From the NCBI GenBank assembly GCA_011763485.2, contig JAANSK020191100.1, positions 1 through 24,717 of the forward strand: a stretch of 24,717 nt of DNA. Reading direction: 5' to 3'. This DNA comes from Isoetes engelmannii. Its lineage: Eukaryota > Streptophyta > Lycopodiopsida > Isoetales > Isoetaceae. Under the pieces are notes generated by a model that saw only the letters and a program-made list of their open reading frames with translations, had not been told where the DNA came from and made no database searches. Position numbers and translations under genes: made by a program. Shown piece by piece: positions 9,347 through 20,403 of this stretch. The number at the start of each line of letters is the position of its first letter. The first letter of the stretch is position 1.

Positions 9347-10200
9347 AATGGATGAGGCAATGCCCAGCACCATTCCCGGTCACCTGTTCCATGGAGGTTG
9401 CTGATAGCCTCCAATGTGGATGGGAAGGTGCCTCTGTCGACTTCCAGGTGGTGATGTTTTAGGGTGGAAATGTATTCCTTTAAAAAGAGGACTGATCTTG
9501 GGCCCCTCCTTGCTGATGTGTGATCTTTTGTTGTCGTGCCATCTCCTTTTTGTTTTTACTTCATGACTCTGTATTGATCCGAGGATTGGAATCCTAATTT
9601 TGCACAAATATTTAGCTGTCGTCGTTGTTTTTTTCTTTTTTTTTTTTCTTTTTTTTTTTAATACAAAGTTTTTTAAATGGAATATAAATAGGGTGCAAGG
9701 CCCTTTTCTGTATGACAAATTTATATTCAACTTGATTATGTCAATTCACTTTTATGATCAAGAGTTAAAGAGTTTGGCAGTAATAATTTACTGCACAAAT
9801 CCATATACAATTCTGCAGTGTTTGCTTGTCCATTAGGCCTGCTCCAATTGAAGCAGGTTTAGTTGGATTGATAGATTCACTAGTCCAAGCTCAATGAAGC
9901 CTATTGTACTGCTCGACACCTGCACATTACCCACAAGTAATAAACAACCTAAGCAAACAACACTCACAAGTAATCAATTAGCAAACAATACGCACAAGTA
10001 ATCAATCAAGAGCAATATGCAAACAAGCAAATTGGATAGCAAGCAAACAAACTCAACCTGCAAACAAGCTGCAAAGAAGGTCAAATCTGCAGACTTCACC
10101 TTGTTCTCCTCCGTCCATGCAATGACAAATCTAACATCCATATCCTTTGATTCGGAGACTATGTCAACATCTACACCATTCTTCACTGCCTCTCATCACC
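9347..10200. other. intergenic stretch with low-complexity tracts
   Basis: No gene is recognised. There is a T-rich run near 9626-9660 and three loose copies of cacaagtaatcaat-like sequence at about 9930-10005. A minus-strand block near 10040-10185 encodes VRFVIAWTEENK before a donor-like AAG|GTGAAG and could be a stray exon. Confidence 0.3.
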
Positions 10201-10260
10201 CTTGCCTTGTCCACTGATGGAACATTGGCACACCCGGGGCCAATGTGAAGATCAGCATAC

Positions 10261-10716
10261 CTTATCCATGATTGAGTGCCCATCCTTATGGGATTTGTCA
10301 TCATACTCCTCATCCTCAATCAATCTTGAACTTGGAGACTTAGAAATTCTTGTGAAAGGTAGATTCCATCTCTTACATGGAGATGTAATTGTGGCAACCT
10401 TGTTTGGAATTGGCCTCACTGGTGGTATGTAGCCATCAATGCTAATATGGTGCACCACCATTCGTGCCTGACTGCATGGCACAAATTCCTCAACATCATC
10501 TGCCTCCCCAGGACTTTGACCACCTGCTGCAAAGGGACTCCTTCCTGACTTCCAGTCTTCTTTTCTTGGCAGACAGGTTAGTAGATCTTTGGAATTCAGA
10601 TATGGCAGCCATTCTTGATTGTCCATGGGGTACATAAACTCCCTGAACCTTTTGGTACTTATTTCCATTTGGGCCTCTGCTCTCCTCCTGTTTTCTCTCT
10701 CCTCCCTTCTTGCCAT
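10261..10716 (-). other. minus-strand open frame downstream of the pogo-like relic, unrecognised
   Basis: An ATG at 10716 opens a frame of about 152 codons to a donor-like ATAAG|GTATGC at 10260/10261. The start is very basic and helical (MARREERENRRRAEAQ), the middle contains NQEWLPYLNSKD, and the end is acidic (SRLIEDEEYDDKS). Similar charged helices lie upstream in other frames (KMKKAMRVEAERLKAERL near 10770). A charged coil after the DDE domain is usual in pogo/Tigger-type transposases, so this may be the element's C-terminal part or a second ORF. An unrelated host exon cannot be excluded. Confidence 0.3.
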
Positions 10717-11413
10717 TGCCCTTCTCCTTCAATGCCTTCTTTCAGGTTGCCTCAGTCTTATTGCTCTATAATCTTTCTGCCTTGAGCCTCTCAGCTTCAA
10801 CCCTCATTGCCTTCTTCATCTTCAGCCTCTCACAAAATGCTACAATACTGATGTGGACAAGACCACCTATGTCTAGTCCTTTTCCTTTTCTTCTGGTCTG
10901 CACATCTTGTGTTGACTGAGGTTGAGGTAGCAATGTCGTTATTGCAGTAAGAGGTGCTTGAGAGGGTTGCATGTTTTCTGAACAATAACTGAAGCTTTAC
11001 CATGCTCACATGTTGTTGGTATGTCGCTGTGCCCATATGAAGAATGCTCACTTGCAGATGGTTGCAGATGTGGTGACTCCCTATGCACACCTGAGGAGTT
11101 TACAAAGTGTGCCATGATGTGTTGGAAACCATTGCCATATCCTGCTGATGTGGATTGTTGTTGCCAAGATTGAATACCTCATATCTCATGTGTTCAACCT
11201 CCACATCCTGGACAGACATAACATATTGGATTCCTCATCATTTTCTTCATCTTCATTGTCTTCATCATCCTCGTTGTATGTTATGTATTGTTGTACCTGA
11301 GTACTAACCTAGGGTTCAAGTCCTTGACCATTTTGTATTGTCAAATGGGTGAATTCTAGTGACTCTGAAGCCAAAACTTATATTTTTTTGGAGTCAACCT
11401 TACCTCTGTTGCA

Positions 11414-12290
11414 TTACAGATTAATTTTACAACCTCCTCCCTCTTTGGTTCTTGCTTGTCCCTCATCACCATGTACTAGTCTAAGCCTTTTGAATGCAAC
11501 TTTCAAAGGGGCAAAGCAGGCAACACTAAGGGGTTGTAACCTATGAGAAGTGTGTGCAGATAGCAGTGCACAATGGACTCCATATTCTTTGGAGGCCAAT
11601 ATAATACCTAACTTGACGTGGCCATTGTGACCATACAAAAATATCAAATGTGGCTCTCTGGTGAACCCCCCCCCCCCCCCTCGAATCCTCATTTGAAAAT
11701 TTACAAGCCATGACTTGAAGTGTTCTATGGTCATCCATGCATTTGGCTGCACTGCTTGAGCAACCCCTTCTTCACACCTGCTGGTATAGTCTGCTTTCAC
11801 TCTCTTGCCCTTGAAGATGTACAGGGTTGGCAGGCTAAAACCCTCAGCATTCGCACAAACTAAGATTGTCACCCATTCTCTACTATTCATGACAACCTCA
11901 CTTACATCTCGTGTACCCTTCCTTGCAATTATCTTCAAACTCTTAACTTTGATCATCTGCATTCCATATCCTGGATGGAGGAAATTGGAATTCATCATAA
12001 ATTTCCTTGAGATCGGGAGTAGAACATATCCAGGTTGTCTTGTGCACAAGCCCTTTCAAGAGTTTGTCCATTCCTCAATGAAATGGGAATGAAATGTGGG
12101 GATGCCTCTGTTTGAACAACTTCCACTACTTGTCATGTGACAACCTAGTGCTTGTGGATATCTCTCCATTGCTGCACATCCGAGCTGTCTTCTCCTTGAC
12201 CATACTAAGAGTAACCCCTATACCTAATGTTGCCCTTTCCAAAGCCCATACAACTAGTTGCTCTTCTTGCTGGGAGGGTGCTCCTTTTGC
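11414..12290 (-). pseudogene. pogo/Tigger-like DDE transposase, decayed (CENP-B HTH plus DDE_1)
   Basis: Read from 12290 downward, an N-terminal block (EEQLVVWALERATLG, then a KLFKQRHPHIS block) matches the CENP-B-type helix-turn-helix. A TAG replaces the first Trp of the expected WWK in this block. After further frame changes the DDE_1 part is open from about 12049 to 11414: SREWVTILVCANAEGFSLP, IFKGKRV, AWMTIEHFKSWL, then HTSHRLQPLSVACFAPLKVA. The second catalytic Asp expected in a '(I/L)LDGHxSH' motif is Tyr here (FLYGHNGHV), and a 15-base C run at 11666-11680 disturbs the coding around residue 115 of the open part. No single intact frame exists. It is a dead copy, and the family assignment is firm. 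Confidence 0.85.
11666..11680. repeat. C15 homopolymer inside the transposase relic
   Basis: Fifteen consecutive C, read as poly-Gly on the minus strand. It is an unstable tract and a likely sequencing-length uncertainty. Confidence 0.85.
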
Positions 12291-12299
12291 TTGTGAGTG

Positions 12300-13220
12300 A
12301 TCCTACCATACTGCCAGTCTCTAATTGTAAACGCATGTATACTGGACCTCCTAGAAGCCTCTTTAATTGAAATCCATATTCTCTAACCTCTTATAGAATG
12401 TCTAGCATTTGACGTTCTGTCCATTGGCCTCTCTTCGATGTAGGAGTCCTCATGGCCTGGGTTTTGTCTGGTGTATGCTCTATCTTCCGCTTGCGTTGAT
12501 GTTTTGCCCTAACCCTCTCTTGGTAATTGCAGGGGCTTGAATTGGTTCAGGGTTAGCATAGGTCTTGTTTGAGCGGGTAAGCACCATTGAAGTTGCCCTG
12601 TTGAAAATATCAACCGGGAAGGCCTCTGTATGAGATTAGCAAGAGTTCATGCACCAATTCTCCCTAATTTATTTGAATGATGGATTCCATTTGGAAGCTG
12701 TGTGACTGATCTGCCATCAAATATAAATCATTCGCATTCATGTGGATCAAATTCAAGTTTTCGACGGGTTTTACGGTACAAAAGGAATCCCTGTGATGGT
12801 CATAGCATAGGCTCGACCCAGTAGTGTGACCTGGTTGGCCCCCATGGTGCAATGGGAGGAGTACGAGGTTGCCAACTATTGACCACGATTGCCAGCGAGT
12901 CACGGTGGCGGGCTGCACTCTCCCATTCAACTCCTAGGATTATCACTATTCCTAGGATTATAACTACATTTGCATGACATTGCAGACCAGTTTCAAATTT
13001 GCCCTTTTATTATAAGGTGTGTAAAAGAATGTTGAGGACATGGACGTGGGTGAAATATTAACGTAGTATCCTCTGTTAACGTGCTCTGCTGCAGAGTGGA
13101 TATGTGGGAAAAAAATCCCCCGCCATCATTCAAAACTCTCACTCGTCGCATCTCTTCGCAATTTTGCAAAATAGATCCGATCTTGTGCAGATCTATCGTT
13201 CAAGCATGTTGTAGTGAGAA
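12300..13220. other. intergenic stretch upstream of the HNH/SANT gene
   Basis: No gene is recognised. The 5' flank of the pogo-like relic ends somewhere in the first part, but I could not find its terminal repeats. A 17-bp tandem duplication (tcctaggattat unit) lies at 12932-12965. The last 150 bases may be promoter and leader of the next gene. Confidence 0.35.
12932..12965. repeat. short tandem duplication (about 17 bp, two copies)
   Basis: tcctaggattat occurs twice in a row, separated by cacta. It contains the palindrome cctagg. Confidence 0.6.
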
Positions 13221-16200
13221 ATGTGGTCGCTGCTCCACTTCTCAGCTCAAGAAAAGCAGGTAAATTCACATCTAGGTTATCCGCCCGCTTATGCAAAGCT
13301 CTGCAGGCATAGCAGGGAGCTTAATCTGCCATTCCAAGATGGCCCTCCTCGTGCATTCCTTCCCTACGCTCTTCGCCCTGATGAAGTAAGTAAGATTTTA
13401 TTTCGGCTTTGTGGTTTTAATGTATGCTCTGCTCAGATATGGTTGCATGCAGCTCGCCAAGTTGGAGGAGTTTGAATGCTTATTTCCGATCATCAGGGAG
13501 GAGAAAAGGCAGGACTTGGACATGAAAAGTTATGCGAGCTTACTATGGCAGCGGCTAGACCACCTTGGGTACTTCCTTCACAACTTTCTTCATATAGTCG
13601 TATCTCTACTAATAAATAAGGCTAGTTTTCAGAAATGCTGGCTTTGATCCGGCGAAATTTAGAGTGGATTCGTATGGCAATGTTCTATATTGGAATGCAG
13701 ATCCTGCAAGCCCTCTTGCTTGGGAGGTTTGCCACTGGTTTCCTTATTCAAGTATGTTGATAGACCGAATTTTATAGCAGTTTAGAACTTCAGGCCTCAT
13801 TAACACACTTCATTGTTATTCAGGAGGGGGAGAAACCGTTTTCAACAATTTGAGGATAGTTCATTGGCAAGTTGCCGTCGTGAAGATGAAAAATTTGGAG
13901 TTTCTTATGCCGTGGTGGGATCTGCAACTTGGCGTGTCTGTCAGCTTCTTTATCTCGGCTCTCATATCAAAGAATGAGGATTTCAGGTGATTATTCTTTT
14001 ATCGGTCTAATTATCAAATTTAGCTGATTTTTGTAAAGTCCATGCGTAATTGTTCTCCAGATTCAAAAAGGAACCTATGAGTTGTTAGCAGATAAGTGTA
14101 GAAGCGAAGCAAACTGTTTATTAACATCCATAAACAAGCTTTCTGTTGTAAATTGCAGACTAAGATGTTGCTCCTTCTTTTTCTCGGGAGATGAAGATGG
14201 TTGCTTGGTCAATGAGGAGCATAAATGGCCTCATCAATTTGTTGAAAAACGCTTTTGCCCGGCTGCTGCAATAGTTCGAATGCAGAAAGAAAATGAACAA
14301 GCTTTGGACTTGAATGCTTCAAGCCATTCAAGTTCTTCCAAATTTGCATCCCCAGGTATAAAAGAGTTTATATGAAAGAAACTTCCATTTTTTAAATTAT
14401 GTGAGTATCCTTCCTTGACGAGAGAAAAGGCAGGATGAACTTGCCATCAAAGAACATATCTAATTGATCTCTTGTCCCCACAGCAAGATAGGATCCCATT
14501 GCATTCATTCTTAAAATATTCTCAGTGATCCCCATTTAGGACAGATATATGACAGTCATTTTTGCTCTCTGTTGAAATTTTAGGTTCATCAATTCTGAAA
14601 AAGTGGACTTTGGATGAAGAAAAAGCACTCCAAAAAGCAGTTGAAAAGCATGGATTTGGAAGCTGGAGAGAAATACAAGAATCTGAGCCTCTTGTTTCCA
14701 GTTATTCTCTTGCTAATATAAGAGACAAGGTACATTTTTCTCATCACAGTTCAAGTTTCTAAAAATTCTAATACTCTTACCTTTTGTGTTATCAGTATCG
14801 CTCAATGATTCGCGTAGATCAGAAGCCAGACAAGGAAAATACAACTCCAAATTCAGTACTTGATCGCCAATCAATTCTTTCATCAGCTATTAAGAAAGAA
14901 TTGAGGTCAAGAATGGTAAGGGAGACCGAAAGAAAAACAAAGAATGAAGAAATGGCGAGGCTGCACGACACACTAAAATCTTTGAAGCATGCAAATGAGG
15001 AAGAAAGAGAAGCATTAGCTGCACTTGATAACCAGCTAAAGATGGAGAAGAAACAAGTTGAGAAGCAAAGGCAGTGGAATGAGACTCAGGCTTCTTACCG
15101 TTTGTGTCTAGAGAGGATGATCCATGAAACCATGCATCAGTATGTTGCCGCAAAAACCTCTATCTTTATCAGTAATGAAAAGAGCCATAAACAGAAATAT
15201 GACCTCAGGGGCATGGCCCTTGAGAAGTTAACTTGAGGGGTTTTAGGAGAGTTAAGTGGACAGCTCACAAGAACCTAGGCTACATGTTACTGGGATGCAA
15301 GCTGTTCATACTTTACAATCGTATTATATCAGTCTTCCATAGACGTTAATAAATCTTTCTTTGATTTGTATGTGCTTACACTAACATCAGAGATGGGGTT
15401 ATGTAGGAGTCTTATTTATAAAGAGGAGGCCCGACTGAATCAGGTTGCATACGATTCTTTGAGAGCACAACTTGAAGCACAGTATAAAATCTGTGGTGCT
15501 GCCAAAACTAACGTCCTTAAGCAGAGTAAGGAAAAAGAAGCACTTGCAGCTCTCATCAATGAACATATTCCAAATGGCAAGGTAGACATGGATTTGCCGA
15601 CTCTATCTCAACCTGCTACCAGTGCTTCTCTTCGGCACAATGCAGGTTTGAACTTTACCACTTTATTGGCTGTTGCTGTTGTCATGAATATTTCTCTGTA
15701 CTGTAAAAAATCAGTGATGTTATTTGTTTCTTCCTTATTGAAACAAGGCCAAAGCTCAACAACAGCCTACTATCAAGACAACATGAACACCTAGGAAATG
15801 AGATAGATATTGACCCCCACGACCTTATCATTAGAAGGTCAAAGTCCGAAATGGACCCTCAAATAATGAGTGGAAAAAGTCTTATTCTGTATAGGATTTT
15901 TGTCTAGATATCGTGTACAATTTAGCTTCTGTTCGGCTTCTGTTCGTTATAGAGAGGACTCTATCGTCATGCCAGGCATGACAATTTGCTTATAGCCTTG
16001 GGGTTCTTTTGGACTTGATGGTCTTTTTACAAGACCTGATTATATGTGTCCTATCATGAGGATGACGGGCCGGCACTGAATTTTAACTTCCAAGTGGTGT
16101 GAATTTTACTTTCGTTCAGCATTCACTATCAAGTGGTCTTGCATCTTCCATTGCCCATAATATGGATAGTGGCATTGTCGTCAGTGTCAATATCACTTCT

Positions 16201-17042
16201 GAAGATCAAGATGTTCTGCTGGACAGCTTGTGCCAGCTGCAGGTAAGTGACAGGTCTAAAAGGAGCCATGAAATAGAAGTCACAGCATTAGCCCTCGAGT
16301 TGCATTGTTCTGGTCTATTTTAATTGTGGTTCTCCATAAGATATATTAATATTATCTAAAATAAATAAATACATATAAATGTGTCATTGTTTCTCATTTA
16401 GACGTTAAAGTGCTAATATATGACTTATATTTCTATTGCAACACAGAATCAGTCAATCAGGGTGAAAGTCCAAACATCTTGGAACTCGATGAAGAAGAGA
16501 AATTCAGCAACGCCAGTTTGTACAAACAGCTCAAGATATTGCCAAGGAACACAACACCAATGGATGACAAGAGATTTCATCAAAGATGCTCGAATGGTTA
16601 TAAGGATGGGGACAAGGAAGAATCCCCCAAGATTAGAGAAAATCAAGTAAACAAAACTCAGCAGGAAAATGCTCCTCCAGATACAATGAAGCAATTTGTT
16701 GGCACAAAGAAAGAGAAAGGAAAACGGCCTTTGGTTGGATTATTACAGAAGTTAAATCTTAAACACGAACAACAGCCCAGGTTAAGCAAATCTAAGGATC
16801 TCAATACAAATGGAGCTAAAATTGATACATGGGAGAAACTTACTGGAAAAATGACAGAAGTTAAGCTGGGAGTCTCCCCCTCTGAGACAAAGAAGGTAAA
16901 GCATGTGAACCATTCTACGCCACTATCAGTTTCCAATTCTGGTGGAAAAAATAGAGCTTCTGAAAATCAGCCCATGGGTGATACCCGCCAAGCATTCATA
17001 AAAGCATCTCGACAAATTGGACGAAGGATGTCGATAGCTTGA
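13221..17042 (+). CDS. HNH-like, SANT/Myb and coiled-coil protein, about 11 exons; 5' exon joins uncertain
   Basis: Well-supported exons: 13634-13751, 13824-13986, 14159-14355, 14584-14729, 14796-15139, 15407-15645, and 16461-17042 (stop TGA 17040-17042). Probable ones: 13221-13386 or -13469, 13497 to about 13600, 15795 to about 15888, and about 16120-16242. The start at 13221 is a guess. In order the protein has an HNH-like core (SYGNVLYWNADPASPLAWEV, CHWFPYSRGG, NNLRIVHWQV, FLMPWWDLQLGVS). Then comes a SANT/Myb repeat (KKWTLDEEKALQKAVEKHG, GSWREIQ, ANIRDKYRSM), a long charged coiled coil (14890-15570) and a Lys/Glu-rich tail. In HNH motifs the first position is usually Asp-His; here it is Cys-His. 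The protein is probably nuclear. I know the architecture from plant proteins of unknown function. Two in-frame stops fall between 5' blocks, so this copy may be decaying or use tiny introns. Confidence 0.7.
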
Positions 17043-17679
17043 ACCTTGCATTCATTTGTTCAGTACATATTAAAAATTTATTGCAGTTTACACAGAAAGC
17101 TGCTTGCAAATAATTGTACACTACTTTTGTGTGAGAATATAAATTCCACTTTGGGCATTCGTATCTTTTCTATGCCAAAAACAAACTCTATTTATTTTGA
17201 AGAGAACTGCAGATAGATGCCTCGTGAAATTAAGCACTGCCTTCCACTTTTTACTTAATCGATCTAAGTTCCAATAGATAAATCGTTAGGGACAGTTGAC
17301 TACTGGAACAAAGATGTTGACTACTGGAACAGATATGGGTTTAGCTGCAGTCATATATGGTGATCTTTTTGACAATAAACCATTAAGCCCATCTGTATAT
17401 ATTCAGTATGGTTCATTTTAGGTTCACAATTTCTGCCCAAAATTTGTGATGTGTTTATTTTGATATAAACACAAGTTTCCTCATAGAAAGGCACCTCCTT
17501 TCTGGACTCCATCTATGCTTCGCATATGTGTCTCTATATACATGTCATGTCATGCCTGATTCTGTATGCAAGTGTCTATACTCAGAGTTACCATTTTGGC
17601 TACTTGTTTGCTATCTTTTGGGTGATCTGCAAAAGGAATGGAGTGCTTCCTTTCATGAACTGTTTTATGAGCATTCATG
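17043..17679. other. convergent intergenic region between the HNH/SANT and YbeY-HAD genes
   Basis: The two genes point toward each other and both 3' UTRs must lie here. It holds a 16-bp direct repeat at 17295-17331. No gene is recognised. Confidence 0.5.
17295..17331. repeat. 16-bp direct repeat, two copies
   Basis: gttgactactggaaca at 17295-17310 and again at 17316-17331, five bases apart. Confidence 0.9.
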
Positions 17680-20344
17680 TTATGGCAATATGAATCGTTC
17701 TATAGCTTCTACTACGCCATCTTCATTGTTAGTGCCCACTTTAGCATCTGCAACTCCAAGAGCTCCTCGAGATGCATTTCCCATTGCAACCCCCCATCCA
17801 ACCAATTCAAGCATTTCAATATCATTGTCACCATCACCAATTGCCATCACCTGACCATGATAACGAACATCAACATCATTTTCATGGATTAGTTCTGTTG
17901 GGAACTAGTCAATAGAAGTGACCTTAGCAGTTACCTCATCTGGGTGTATATTCAAATGATCGAGCAACATTTTCACTCCTGCTCCTTTTGAACCACCTGG
18001 TGGCAGCATCTCCAGCATATCTGGGAGGGCTTGTACAAGAGTAACTTCTCCATTAGTTGCTGATGACCAATATGGTTTCAGATGCGCGTCTATTCTTTCT
18101 TGCTTTTCATAGAACAGTATTTTCTGTAAATATCTATCTTGTTAATGACACCATGCAAAAACATACCAAAACTTCACTTCGCAAACCTGTATAGGAAGCC
18201 TATGTACATCATCTAATGATTTCAACACTTCAGCCTGCCAAAATTGATAAATTAGCTTATTTGTGTTCTGATGATGATTCAAAACCTAAATATCCACCAT
18301 ACCTTTGGCTCTAGGTATTCCTTATGCAGAGTATGGACAAATGGATGATCAAAAACAGTGATTGTACGGTCAGGACAGAATCCAATAATAGGTAAATTGT
18401 TGTCTCTCGAATACGTACATGCCTTTCAAATAATATAAATGATCAGTTTCAACCAAGATAACCTCAGCTGCTATTAAAATGTACCTCTAAGCATAACTCT
18501 TTTGAGAGGAGTCTTCTATGAAGCAAAGTGCCATCTTGACCATATACAAGGAGTCCCTAAATCAGTAGAATCAGCTATCAATTTATGAACATGAAAACCA
18601 GGTAAACTAATAAGGGCAATAGGCAATACTTGCACAAAGACGCCAGCAGAAACATTGGAAAGAACTCCATTTTGTCCTTCAAGTCCAACTGGGCGAAGTG
18701 CTGCCATAGCCGCAGGGCGTGTCTGTAGAGGTTTACACATTCAGTTGTATGCGGACCAATAAGCAAAATATAGAGAACAGTACTGAAGTGATACCTTCCC
18801 TGTGGCCATAATCACTTGAACCCCAAGGTCCATAGTGGCCCTTAAGGCGTTGGCAGTTGCCTTTGTTATGTGTCCTTTGCTACTTATAAGAGTACCTACA
18901 ATGTTTAAGAAATTGCTTAATCATCCCACAACGCAACGAATCAATTTTGACTGCCCAATTATTGTACAACTTTTACAAGGAACGAAAATGTACCATCCAT
19001 ATCACAAAATAAGACCTTAAAAGGTGCCCGTTTTTGCTGCCTTCCTTTCTTATCTGCATCAGAAAATCAAATCAATCAACTTTATAAAGGCTCTTTTATG
19101 AAATCATTAAATGAGAGACTAGTTAAAGATAAAGACTTGTACCTTGGCTATATGATCGTCCCTCAAACTTGTCATCTTTGTAAGTTTCATAAATAAGACC
19201 TTTGCCTTTCCAGCCTAGATTTTCTAGAATCTGCTGTTCCCTAGCTTCCATTTTTCTTTGGTGATCAGGGCCTAACTCATGATCATAGCCTAATACATGA
19301 AGAAGCCCGTGCACCTAATGTGGCATTCGTTTACCATAAATACGGTAAGATAGAATGGTCAAAATATATAAAAAAAGCAGTACTGAGAATTGCAAGATAT
19401 ACCAAAAGAATTCTCATTTCATCAAGAACTGAATGCCTCCTTTCTTCTGCCTGCTGCTTGGCAGTTTCTAGAGAAATTACAACATCCCCCAAGAGAAGCT
19501 GCACATGATAAAGCTCAACCTGAATCCCATTAATTGCACAACAATGCGAAGTAAAGCAGACCTGATCTATGGGATTTTATTAGTTTACCAGGGGCGAAAA
19601 ACTCTGATCTCCATCTTGCGGAAATGATAGTACATCTGTAGGTGAATCTTTTCCAAGCCACTGCTTATTTAGCTGACGTATATATGCATCATTACATACA
19701 ACAACAGAAAGTTCAACAGTGTCTGCTTTCTCTGCTGGTTTGTAGCCTTCAATTGCCATTTTAACTGCAATAATAGCATCTTGTTCAAGCTGGCGCACTA
19801 AATCCTACAGATAGGAATCGAACAGTGCGTCATTATATTATATACAAATCATACAACCTTAAACGAATCAAACAAATTAGGCTCTTTTCTTCATCACAAA
19901 ATAAGCTCTAATGCTAGCCACATAAATAAAGAACAAACGAAAAAAATTTGTATTCGAACAAACCTGAATGTCAGACCCAGCCTCAAAACTCTCCTCAATC
20001 ATAACCGGCACACTAATTTCCACCTCTTTGTTTGGTACGGATCCACGTTTGGCATGAACTTCAGTGCTAAACTTAGCATTCCACCTGCTGATCCCATGAC
20101 CTGAAACCCCAGGCTCTGCTCCGAGGGGCACAACCCCTAACCATGGTACCTTAAGTTCCGAATTCTTCCCACCTCCAAGAATACATGAAATTCGACATGC
20201 AGAAAAGGCTGTACAAATTTTAGCTTTTCCAGACAATGCAAAAGCAAGTCGCTGCGATGTTCCATATACATCGCGCATAGCAGTTGTTGCGGTAGTGGAT
20301 ATGGCACTGCCCGCACCGCACCCACAACAACGTGCTAGCGCCAT
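17680..20344 (-). CDS. YBEY: plastid YbeY endoribonuclease fused to a HAD (Cof-type) hydrolase domain, 12 exons
   Basis: Exons on the minus strand: 20344-19964, 19804-19589, 19498-19403, 19314-19143, 19053-18994, 18895-18795, 18722-18630, 18556-18485, 18422-18303, 18234-18187, 18123-17935, 17850-17680. All junctions are GT..AG and in phase, giving 572 residues. Taking the acceptor at 19520 instead would add seven. Residues 1 to about 60 are basic, Ser/Ala-rich and poor in acids, as in a plastid transit peptide. Residues about 130-285 are Ybe[34 protein letters not shown], and the zinc site [11 protein letters not shown] (233-243). Residues 300-572 are a HAD phosphatase with DMDG (306-309, nucleophile Asp306), VIMATGK, a [12 protein letters not shown] lysine motif and GDGDND. 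The length and YbeY-HAD order match the known plant protein, which processes chloroplast rRNA. One oddity is that the conserved Arg after the Trp in the LN..W block is Leu177. Confidence 0.93.
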
Positions 20345-20379
20345 GCTCTTGCTTCTGGATTGGATTGAACTGAATTTGA

Positions 20380-20403
20380 TCAAGGAAACAGAATTTGTGC
20401 CAT
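20380..20403 (-). promoter_or_regulatory. seven-codon upstream ORF in the YbeY leader
   Basis: The ATG at 20403 has a good context (ccATGG), encodes MAQILFP and stops at 20380-20382, 35 bases before the YbeY start. If the transcript begins upstream of it, it could lower translation. No transcription start is known; a TATA-like tattttta lies near 20484-20492 on the minus strand. Confidence 0.3.

Noticed and set aside
11308-11330. B-box-like gggttcaagtcc
   Set aside because: An isolated match with no tRNA structure around it.
16420-16650. Alternative frame for the last exon of the HNH/SANT gene
   Set aside because: It fits the phase with an acceptor at 16446 but ends after 68 codons. The frame entered through the acceptor at 16460 stays open for 194 codons to a natural stop.
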